NCBI RefSeq assembly: GCF_004137345.1
Contig: NZ_SDWV01000027.1
Location: 1-57,924 of the forward strand
Direction of reading: 5' to 3'
Length of the DNA stretch: 57,924 nt
From: Nocardioides zhouii
GTDB taxonomy: Bacteria; Actinomycetota; Actinomycetes; Propionibacteriales; Nocardioidaceae
Shown: positions 52,170 through 57,924 of the stretch, piece after piece
Position numbering within the stretch: the first letter of the stretch is position 1
Layout: the number at the start of each line of letters is the position of its first letter
Position numbers and translations under genes: made by a program
Notes under the pieces: generated by a model
What the model was told of the DNA's origin: nothing
Database searches by the model: none
What the model saw: only the letters and a program-made list of their open reading frames with translations

Positions 52170-53303
52170 GTGACAGCGCCCGTGCCTCCGGGAGGAGACC
52201 TCGACAGCGCGTCCGCCTCGCCGTTGCACCCGGCGGCGCGGGAGGTGCTGCTCGCTGCGCTCGAGCGGGGGTACGCCGACCCGCGCCGGTTGCATCGCGC
52301 CGGTCGCGACGCGCGGCTGCTGCTCGACAACGCCCGCGAGGCGACGGCCGACGCCCTCGGCGTACGCGCCGACGAGGTCACCTTCACGCCGAGCGGCACG
52401 CACGCGGTCCACCTCGGTCTGCTGGGGCTGGTGCGCGGGTCGCGCCGCGGCACGTGGGTGGTCCATCCCTCCATCGAGCACTCCGCTGTCCGGCACGCGG
52501 TCGCGTGGGGTGCCGACGGCAACGACGAGGGCGTGCACGTCGACCGCGAGGGTCGGGTCGACGAGGGCAGCCTGGTCGCGGACGCCTGCTCACCGAACGT
52601 CGGTGTCGTCGCGCTCCAGACCGCCAACCACGAGGTCGGCACGGTCCAGCCCGTCGGCGAGTTCGAGCTGCCCAACAACATCCCGCTCTTCACCGACGCG
52701 TGTGCGTCGATGGGCCGGCTCCCGCTGCCCCACGGCTGGGCCGCGGCTGCCGGTTCCGCGCACAAGTGGGGCGGTCCGGCCGGGGTCGGCGTGCTGCTCG
52801 TGCGCAAGCGCGCCCGCTGGCGCAACCCGTTCCCCGGCGACGACCGGATCGACGAGCGTTCGACGGGCTTCGAGAACGTCCCGGCCGTCCTGGCCGCGGC
52901 CGCGGCGCTGCAGGCCGTGGTGGCCGAGCGCGAGGAGGTCAACGCCCGTCAGCACGCGCTCGTGGACGTCGTACGCCGCCGGGTCGCGGCCGAGGTGCCC
53001 GACGTGGAGGTGGTGGGCGACCCCGTACGCCGACTCCCCCACCTGGTGACGTTCTCGTGCCTCTACGTCGACGGCGAGGCGCTGGTCACCGAGCTCGACC
53101 GCCGCGGCTTCGGCATCGCCAGCGGCTCGGCCTGCACCGCCTCGACGCTCACGCCCAGCCACGTGCTCGAGGCGATGGGCGTGCTGACCCACGGCAACGT
53201 GCGCCTCTCCCTGCAGCGCGACACCACGCGGGCCGACGTCGACGCGTTCTGCGACGCGCTGCCCGGCGTCGTGGCCGGGATCCGGGCGCGGGTGGGGATG
53301 TGA
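52170..53303 (+). CDS. Cysteine desulfurase (NifS/IscS-like)
   Basis: A 377-residue PLP enzyme that releases sulphur from cysteine as a persulphide. The PLP Lys is in SAHKWGGPAG and the catalytic Cys in SGSACTASTLTPSHVL. PLP contact residues are in HPSIEHSAV and TANHEVGT. The active-site loop with Cys is close to the IscS type. GTG at 52170 follows the 108-nt gap to divergent ctaC. It overlaps the TusA-like gene by four bases (GTGA), so the acceptor of its sulphur is probably TusA. Confidence 0.9.
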   Translation: MTAPVPPGGDLDSASASPLHPAAREVLLAALERGYADPRRLHRAGRDARLLLDNAREATADALGVRADEVTFTPSGTHAVHLGLLGLVRGSRRGTWVVHPSIEHSAVRHAVAWGADGNDEGVHVDREGRVDEGSLVADACSPNVGVVALQTANHEVGTVQPVGEFELPNNIPLFTDACASMGRLPLPHGWAAAAGSAHKWGGPAGVGVLLVRKRARWRNPFPGDDRIDERSTGFENVPAVLAAAAALQAVVAEREEVNARQHALVDVVRRRVAAEVPDVEVVGDPVRRLPHLVTFSCLYVDGEALVTELDRRGFGIASGSACTASTLTPSHVLEAMGVLTHGNVRLSLQRDTTRADVDAFCDALPGVVAGIRARVGM

Positions 53304-53542
53304 GCCCAGTCGACGTCGCGCTGGAGCTGGACTGCCGCACGCTGCCCTGCCCGATGCCGGTGATCGAGCTCGCCCGGCACCTCACGGACGTCGCCGTCGG
53401 CGAGCTGCTGGCCGTGGTCGCGCACGACCCGGCCGCCGCGGTCGACGTGCCCGCCTGGTGCCGGATGAAGGAGCAGGAGTACGTCGGCGCGGACACCGCC
53501 GACGACGGCGCCCCGCGCTATGTCGTACGCCGGCTCAGCTGA
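53300..53542 (+). CDS. TusA-family sulphur carrier
   Basis: An 80-residue protein with the TusA signature LDCRTLPCPMPVIELAR (Cys17 in CPMP), which carries persulphide sulphur. GELLAVVAHDPAAAVDVPAWCRM is the usual second half, and a second Cys occurs there. It follows the cysteine desulfurase in a two-gene operon; the next step, such as tRNA thiolation or molybdopterin/haem-copper assembly, is not shown by the sequence. A palindromic hairpin follows 15 nt downstream. Confidence 0.9.
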   Translation: MSPVDVALELDCRTLPCPMPVIELARHLTDVAVGELLAVVAHDPAAAVDVPAWCRMKEQEYVGADTADDGAPRYVVRRLS

Positions 53543-53557
53543 GGGTCGCGCGCCTAC

Positions 53558-53611
53558 CTAGGGACGTTTTCGTGGGTGAACCACGGTCCCGACCTACCAG
53601 ATCGTCCCTAG
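53558..53611. terminator. Inverted repeat after the TusA gene
   Basis: CTAGGGACG (53558-53566) and CGTCCCTAG (53603-53611) pair perfectly around 36 bases that include a smaller CGTGG/CCACG stem. It lies between convergent genes; a terminator or a regulatory element is possible. No T-run. Confidence 0.5.
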
Positions 53612-53640
53612 ATACGCAGCCCGAGACGCCAGCCCGCAGG

Positions 53641-54627
53641 TCAGGGACGGATGGTCTGGAGGTGCGGCTCGAAGTCGGCGACGGCCTCGTCCCCGTACGT
53701 CGCCGCGCACCGCGCGAGGAAGGCACTGCGGGAGATCTCGTACTCCTGGGTGCCGACCTGCTCGACGACGTAGACGGCGAGGAGGCAGCCGAGCTGGGCG
53801 GCGCGCTCGTGGCCGAGGCCCCAGCTCAGGGCGGCCAGGAAGCCCGCGCGGAACGCGTCGCCGACGCCGGTGGGCTCGACCTTCTCGATCTCGGGGACCG
53901 CGGCCACGACGACGGACTCCTCGCCGGCGCGGTCGATGCGTACGCCGGCGGGGCCGAGCGTGACGACCCAGGTGCCGACCCGCGAGAGGACCTCCTCGAC
54001 GCTCCAGCCGGTCTTCTGGGTGATGAGGCTGGCCTCGTACTCGTTGGAGAACAGGATCTCCGCGCCGTCGATCAGCGGGCGGATGAGGTCGCCGTCGCCG
54101 AAGGCGAGCTGCTGCGAAGGGTCAGCCAGGAACGGGTAGCCGCGCTGGCGGCACTCCTCGGTGTGGCGCAGCATCCCCTGCGGGTCGTCCGGGCCGATGA
54201 TCACGAAGTCGGGAGCGCCGACACGGTCGACGATCGGCTTGAGCTCGATCTCGCGCGACTCGCTCATCGCACCGGCGTAGAAGCTGGCGATCTGGGCGTG
54301 CGCGCTGTCGTTGGTGCATACGAAGCGCGCGGTGTGGCGGGTCTCGGAGACGTGGACCGAGTCGCAGTCGACGTTGTGCCGCTCGAGCCATGCGCGGTAC
54401 TCCGCGAAGTCCTCGCCGACGGCGCCGACGAGCACCGGTCGCAGGCCCAGGTTGCCGAGGCCGAAGCAGATGTTGGCGGCGCACCCGCCGCGGCGTACCT
54501 CGAGGTCCTCGACCAGGAAGGACACCGACAGCTTGTCGAGCTGGTCGACGACCAGGCTGTCGGCGAACCGGCCCGGGAAGGACATCAGGTGGTCGGTCGC
54601 GATGGATCCGGCAACGAGGAGGGACAC
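53641..54627 (-). CDS. adoK: PfkB-family carbohydrate kinase, probable adenosine kinase
   Basis: A 328-residue PfkB kinase predicted to phosphorylate adenosine to AMP. PfkB motif 1 is RRGGCAANICFGLGNLG (about 47-63), and the catalytic anion-hole motif is EPTGVGDAFRAGFLAAL (D in GVGDAF). ADPSQQLAF and EILFSNEYEASLIT are typical of the adenosine kinase branch. Length and position close to erpA match Rv2202c (AdoK) from memory. GTG at 54627 places VAGSIATDHLMSFPGRF at the N-terminus; GTG at 54639 is an alternative. Other nucleoside substrates cannot be excluded. Confidence 0.82.
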   Translation of the reverse strand: MSLLVAGSIATDHLMSFPGRFADSLVVDQLDKLSVSFLVEDLEVRRGGCAANICFGLGNLGLRPVLVGAVGEDFAEYRAWLERHNVDCDSVHVSETRHTARFVCTNDSAHAQIASFYAGAMSESREIELKPIVDRVGAPDFVIIGPDDPQGMLRHTEECRQRGYPFLADPSQQLAFGDGDLIRPLIDGAEILFSNEYEASLITQKTGWSVEEVLSRVGTWVVTLGPAGVRIDRAGEESVVVAAVPEIEKVEPTGVGDAFRAGFLAALSWGLGHERAAQLGCLLAVYVVEQVGTQEYEISRSAFLARCAATYGDEAVADFEPHLQTIRP

Positions 54628-54691
54628 GACGCGCAACACTACCCTTGGGTACGACTCGGGATACCCCGCAGTAGCCAATAGCGTCGACGCC

Positions 54692-54970
54692 ATGACGACG
54701 TCACAGCCCGGATCCAGCCGCGCCTCCCACCTGGTCCACGACGAGCTGGGGACCCCCGCCGAGATGGCCGCCGACGGCCGCGAGGCGGGACGCAACCTCG
54801 GGCTCGACGCCCGCCTCGAACGTCGCTTCGACCGCGCCGCCCGGGCCGCCGTCGGCACGCCGCCCAGCATCCGCTTCGAGGACTACCCGGCCGAGGTCGG
54901 CAAGCGCGAGATCCGGGTCTCCGACGCGGCCGCCCGCCTGGCCAACGCGATGCACCTGCACCTCGACTGA
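54692..54970 (+). CDS. Small hypothetical protein
   Basis: A 92-residue protein, helical and charged, with a run of Arg/Glu (ARLERRFDRAARAAVG) and a short IRFEDYPAEVGKREIRVSDA stretch near the C-terminus. There is no signal or membrane segment. It is divergent from adoK with a 64-nt gap and ends 32 nt before a strong bidirectional terminator. I do not recognise a family. Confidence 0.58.
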   Translation: MTTSQPGSSRASHLVHDELGTPAEMAADGREAGRNLGLDARLERRFDRAARAAVGTPPSIRFEDYPAEVGKREIRVSDAAARLANAMHLHLD

Positions 54971-55002
54971 CCCGACCACCGACTGAGCATCACCCGCTCA
55001 AC

Positions 55003-55040
55003 GACGAAGGGCCCCAGCCAATCGGCTGGGGCCCTTCGTC
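55003..55040. terminator. Strong bidirectional terminator
   Basis: GACGAAGGGCCCCAGCC and GGCTGGGGCCCTTCGTC form a perfect 17-bp stem with loop AATC. It sits between the small hypothetical gene and the convergent erpA gene. Confidence 0.9.
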
Positions 55041-55049
55041 TGCGTCACA

Positions 55050-55409
55050 TCAGTGGAACGAGTCGCCGCACGCGCACGAACCCGTGGCGTTGGGGTTGTC
55101 GATCGTGAAGCCCTGCTTCTCGATGGTGTCGACGAAGTCGATCTCGGCACCGTTGAGGTAGGGAACGCTCATCCGGTCGACGACGACGGTCACGCCGTCG
55201 AAGTCGGTGGTGACGTCGCCGTCGAGGGTGCGCTCGTCGAAGAAGAGCTGGTAGCGCAGTCCCGAGCAGCCACCAGGCTGCACGGAGATGCGCAGGGCCA
55301 GGTCGTCGCGACCCTCCTGCTCGAGGAGGCTCTTGATCTTGCCGGCAGCGACATCGGACAGGTTGATCTGGTCGGTGCGGCGCTCGGTGGTCTCGGCCTG
55401 CTCGGTCAT
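55050..55409 (-). CDS. erpA: Iron-sulphur cluster insertion protein ErpA
   Basis: A 119-residue A-type carrier of the HesB/IscA family that delivers Fe-S clusters to apoproteins. The three conserved Cys are Cys48 in GGCSG and Cys112/Cys114 in SCACGDSF. Residues 41-61 (ISVQPGGCSGLRYQLFFDERT) and DPNxx-type turns fit the family; the C-terminus is NPNATGSCACGDSFH. ATG at 55409 is followed by MTEQAETTERR; the longer open frame upstream is not needed. In actinobacteria it sits next to adoK-type genes. A 73-nt gap separates it from the upstream histidine kinase end. Confidence 0.92.
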   Translation of the reverse strand: MTEQAETTERRTDQINLSDVAAGKIKSLLEQEGRDDLALRISVQPGGCSGLRYQLFFDERTLDGDVTTDFDGVTVVVDRMSVPYLNGAEIDFVDTIEKQGFTIDNPNATGSCACGDSFH

Positions 55410-55482
55410 CTCATCACTCCAGAAGTCTCGGGTACTGCTTGGCTCAATGGTCGCACACGCCGCGATATTCCCAGCCTCCTTG

Positions 55483-56688
55483 TCACGCCCGCGGCAGGCG
55501 TACCTCGAACCGCGCTCCCCCGTCGCTCTCGCCGATGCGTACCGTGCCGCCGTGCCGTTCGGCCACCGCCCGGGCGATCGAGAGCCCGAGGCCCGTGCCG
55601 GCACCATGGGTCCGGGCGGGGTCACCGCGTCGGAATCGTTCGAAGACCGTTTCGCGCAGCGCCGGCTCGATGCCCGCTCCGTCGTCGGCGACGACGAGGA
55701 GCGTGCCGGACTCGTCCTGGTGGCAGGCGACCTCGACACGTACGCGCGCATGGCGTACGCCGTTGGCGAGCAGGTTGCCCACCATCCGGGCCAGGTCGTC
55801 CCGGCTGCCGCGCACCGGGGCTGCGGACACGCCACCGGTGTCGACCACGACGGTGGTGCCCGGACGTACGCGGGCCACCTCCTCCAGGACGACGTCGTCG
55901 AGGTCGACCAGCGTCCAGCCGGTCACCGGCGACGAGTCCTGGCGTGCCAGGAAGAGGAGGTCCCGCACCAGCCGCTCCATCCGGTCGGTGTCGGCCAGGA
56001 GGTCGGCGGCCACCTCGCGCCATGCCTTCGGATCGTCGTGCCGTTGCGCGACCTCGAGCTGCGCCCGGTAGGCCGCCAGTGGGCTCTGGAGCTCGTGGGC
56101 GGCATCGGCGACGAACGCGCGCTGGCGACGGTGGGCCTCCTCGACCGGCCGGAGCGTGCGACCGAGGAGCAGCCACAGCAGGCCGCCGGCCGCCACCAGC
56201 ACGAGCGGCATCGCCACGAGGAGGGCCAGTCCCAGGGCCACGACGTCCTCACGGATCGACTCTCGGCTGGCGCCGACGACGGCCGTGTAGCTACCGTCGG
56301 GCCCCTCCTCAGTCACCACCCACGCCCGGTAGTCCTCCGTCTCGTCGTCGTCGGGCACGTCGTCGAGGTCGACCTGCACCGCCTCGTCGCCGGCACTCCG
56401 CACATCCGTGATGGCGGGCGCCCCGGTCAGGCCGTCGGACGCTGCCAAGACCGAGCCGTCGGGGCCGATGACCTGACCGACGGCGTCGTCGCCGATGTCG
56501 GCCAGCAGCGCGGGCACGGCGCTGTCGGCCGCAAGCGTGGCGAGGTCCGCTGCCCGGCCGCGGGCGAGGTCGTCGGCGGACGAGAGGACCTGGCGCTGGA
56601 AGAGCACGAGCACGAGGGCGCTCGCGGCCACCAGCACGACCGCGGAGACGGCCGTGGCGACGCCGGTCAGGCGACGCCGGGTGTGCAT
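55483..56688 (-). CDS. Membrane sensor histidine kinase (HisKA type)
   Basis: A 401-residue kinase. Two membrane helices (about 8-30 and 155-178) enclose an acidic sensor domain of about 120 residues. A HisKA domain has HELQSPLAAYRAQLEVA (His near 198). The ATPase domain has N-box ARMVGNLLANGVRHA, DDGAGIEP and GTGLGLSIARAV. ATG at 56688 overlaps the response regulator stop by one base (TGATG). It pairs with the OmpR-type regulator upstream. The acidic sensor (DLDDVPDDDETEDY) could bind a cation or peptide, which is a guess. Confidence 0.88.
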   Translation of the reverse strand: MHTRRRLTGVATAVSAVVLVAASALVLVLFQRQVLSSADDLARGRAADLATLAADSAVPALLADIGDDAVGQVIGPDGSVLAASDGLTGAPAITDVRSAGDEAVQVDLDDVPDDDETEDYRAWVVTEEGPDGSYTAVVGASRESIREDVVALGLALLVAMPLVLVAAGGLLWLLLGRTLRPVEEAHRRQRAFVADAAHELQSPLAAYRAQLEVAQRHDDPKAWREVAADLLADTDRMERLVRDLLFLARQDSSPVTGWTLVDLDDVVLEEVARVRPGTTVVVDTGGVSAAPVRGSRDDLARMVGNLLANGVRHARVRVEVACHQDESGTLLVVADDGAGIEPALRETVFERFRRGDPARTHGAGTGLGLSIARAVAERHGGTVRIGESDGGARFEVRLPRA

Positions 56689-57365
56689 CAGGCGTCCTGC
56701 GCGTCGAGCCGGTAGCCGACGAGGCGGACCGTCTGGATGCTGTGCCGACCGAAGGGCTCGTCGATCCGGGTGCGGAGCTGGCGCACGTAGACCTCGACGA
56801 TGTTGGGGTCGCCCTCGAAGGCGAAGTCCCAGACGTGGGCGAGGATCTCCGACTTCGGCACCACCTCGCCCGTGCGGCGCATCAGCAGCTCGAGCAGCGA
56901 GAGCTGGCGCGGCGTGAGCGGCACCTCGACGTCGCCCCTCCACACGCGGTGGGCGGCCGGATCGAGACGGAGGTCGCCGACCACGAGCTCGGTCGGGCGC
57001 GGCCCGCTCCCCCGACGTACGAGCGCCCGCAGCCGGGCCACCAGCACGGCGTACGAGAACGGCTTGCCGAGGAAGTCATCGGCACCGCCGTCGAGTGCGC
57101 GGGCCTCGTCGTCGGGCTGGTCCTGCGCGGTGAGCATGAGGATCGGGGTCCAGTCGCCACGCTCGCGGAGCTCGGCGCAGAGGTCGAGCCCGCTCACGCC
57201 GGGCAGCATCACGTCGAGGACCAGGGCGTCGTAGTCGTTCTCCCCGGCGAGCCAGCGGCCGTCCTCGCCGTCGAGTGCCACGTCGACGGCATAGCCCTCG
57301 GCCTCCAGTCCGCGCCGCAGCGCTCCGGCCACCCGCTTGTCGTCCTCCACGACCAGGATCCGCAC
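56688..57365 (-). CDS. OmpR/PhoB response regulator
   Basis: A 225-residue regulator. The receiver domain (about 1-120) has EDD at 7-9, phospho-acceptor Asp51 in LVLDVMLPG and Lys in FLGKPFSY (near 101). The winged-helix DNA-binding domain (about 125-222) has RVWRGDVEVPLTPRQLSLLELLM and VEVYVRQLRTRID. Wing and recognition helix are intact. It leads a two-gene operon with the kinase and is divergent from a PepSY-like gene; 11-bp-phased repeats in the gap are its likely binding sites, suggesting self-regulation. Confidence 0.9.
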   Translation of the reverse strand: MRILVVEDDKRVAGALRRGLEAEGYAVDVALDGEDGRWLAGENDYDALVLDVMLPGVSGLDLCAELRERGDWTPILMLTAQDQPDDEARALDGGADDFLGKPFSYAVLVARLRALVRRGSGPRPTELVVGDLRLDPAAHRVWRGDVEVPLTPRQLSLLELLMRRTGEVVPKSEILAHVWDFAFEGDPNIVEVYVRQLRTRIDEPFGRHSIQTVRLVGYRLDAQDA

Positions 57366-57387
57366 CCGCCCACGGTCGCACGCCCCG

Positions 57388-57448
57388 GCTGAAGGCGCGC
57401 TGAAGGGCGGCTGAAGGATCGCGACCGTCCGTTCAGCGTGGCTTCAGC
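57388..57448. promoter_or_regulatory. 11-bp-phased heptamer repeats between regulator and PepSY-like genes
   Basis: GCTGAAGG occurs at 57388, 57399 and 57410, exactly 11 bp apart. The inverted form (GTTCAGC at 57431 and CTTCAGC at 57442) follows, again 11 bp apart. Phasing by one helical turn is typical of OmpR/PhoP-family operators, so the adjacent response regulator is the likely ligand. Confidence 0.7.
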
Positions 57449-57505
57449 GCACGCCGTCCATGCTGGGTGTCGACGGAACATCCGAGGCCTGGAAAGGTGC
57501 ATGTC

Positions 57506-57829
57506 ATGAAGCGCAGCAAGAAGATCATCGTGGCGACGACAGCAGCCGGGATCGTGGTGATCGGTGGCGCGGGCGCCGCTCTCGCGGGTGGCAACGACGA
57601 CGACGCCAGCGACCGGCCGATCGAGGGTCCGGCGCTCGAGCAGGCCTCCGACGCCGCACTCGCAGAGACCGGTGGCGGCACCGTGACCGAGACCGAGCAG
57701 GGCGACGAGGAGAGCCTCTACGAGGTCGAGGTCACCCTCGACAACGGCGACCAGGTCGACGTGCAGCTCGACGAGGAGTTCCAGGTCGTGGGGACGAAGA
57801 CCGAGTCGGGCGGCGAGACCGACGACTGA
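57506..57829 (+). CDS. PepSY-like secreted protein
   Basis: A 107-residue exported protein. The signal peptide MKRSKKIIVATTAAG...ALAGG (about 1-30) is followed by a small PepSY-type domain: EQASDAALAETGGGTVTETE, then EEVTLDNG-type strands ending QLDEEFQVVGTK. Small PepSY proteins next to PhoPQ-like systems often modulate the kinase or peptidases. ATG at 57506 (not 57501, which is out of frame) has GGAAAGG upstream. It is divergent from the response regulator across the phased repeats. Confidence 0.83.
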   Translation: MKRSKKIIVATTAAGIVVIGGAGAALAGGNDDDASDRPIEGPALEQASDAALAETGGGTVTETEQGDEESLYEVEVTLDNGDQVDVQLDEEFQVVGTKTESGGETDD

Positions 57830-57846
57830 CGTCGGTCGCGGCTAGC

Positions 57847-57924
57847 GCGACCACCTCAGCGCGACCACCTCAGCGCGACCACCTCAGCGCGACCACCTCA
57901 GCGCGACCACCTCAGCGCGACCAC
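57847..57924 (+). repeat. 14-bp tandem repeat at the window end
   Basis: The unit GCGACCACCTCAGC is repeated without change five times and the sixth copy is cut by the window end. It starts 18 nt after the PepSY-like gene. No coding function can be seen; the full length is unknown. Confidence 0.93.

Overview
The window is about 58 kb of very GC-rich chromosome. GTG starts and stop/start overlaps (ATGA, GTGA) are frequent. The gene content is that of an actinobacterium: a cytochrome bcc-aa3 respiratory cluster, a Flp/Tad pilus system without an outer-membrane secretin, a c-di-AMP (ydaO) riboswitch on an NlpC/P60 hydrolase, and an AdoK/ErpA pair. From memory, the order PlsC - ArsA-like ATPase - SRPBCC - FadD15 - NlpC/P60 - DEDD/UvrC-like nuclease - trpD - ctaE-qcrCAB - ctaF - ctaC - adoK - erpA follows the Mycobacterium tuberculosis Rv2182c-Rv2204c neighbourhood. 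Together with the MacS-like kinase this suggests a Nocardioides-type member of the Propionibacteriales. That is an inference; there is no rRNA in the window to confirm it.

Layout. 0-10.6 kb: glycerol kinase; then a long minus-strand run (esterase, PlsC acyltransferase, MacS-like kinase, flavin-reductase-like protein, response regulator, arylamine N-acetyltransferase, GNAT, coiled-coil protein); then a LOR/SDH-type (TIGR00300-like) protein and a ROK glucokinase. 10.7-12.4 kb: tadE-tadG. 12.4-17 kb: ArsA-like ATPase, SRPBCC protein, ICMT-like methyltransferase and FadD15-like ligase. 17.2-26.4 kb: the main tad operon (cpaB, tadZ, tadA, a VWA-tadB fusion, tadC), a histidine kinase/response regulator pair, and two Flp pilins. 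26.5-33.1 kb: a membrane metallopeptidase-like protein, riboswitch-controlled NlpC/P60 hydrolase, NYN-domain protein, zinc-ribbon protein, DEDD-exonuclease/UvrC-like protein and a stand-alone AsnC ligand domain. 33.2-37.4 kb: a 1388-residue secreted protein of Fn3/Ig-like repeats. 37.5-41.6 kb: small membrane and lipoprotein genes, trpD, a degenerate receiver and a CtaG-like protein. 41.7-52.1 kb: ctaE-qcrCAB and, in the opposite direction, ctaCDF; between them sit an L,D-transpeptidase and a PD-(D/E)XK-like nuclease gene flanked by short repeats. 52.2-57.9 kb: cysteine desulfurase and TusA, AdoK, ErpA, and an OmpR-type two-component system divergent from a PepSY-like protein. A 14-bp tandem repeat runs off the end.

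Two observations stand out. First, a 16-bp motif (TAGTCA-N4-KGRCYA, best copy TAGTCATTTGTGACTA) lies 83-176 nt upstream of exactly four transcription units: tadE/G, cpaB-tadZABC, the flp pilins and the giant Fn3/Ig protein. This predicts one regulon joining pilus and surface protein, perhaps under the response regulator encoded inside the tad locus. Second, nine copies of a motif close to GGTGGCGGCATACGAC, several at a 30-bp period, bracket the lone nuclease-like gene at 46.3-47.3 kb. A near-perfect 19-bp inverted pair lies on either side of the gene, so the arrangement looks like a small element of unknown kind.
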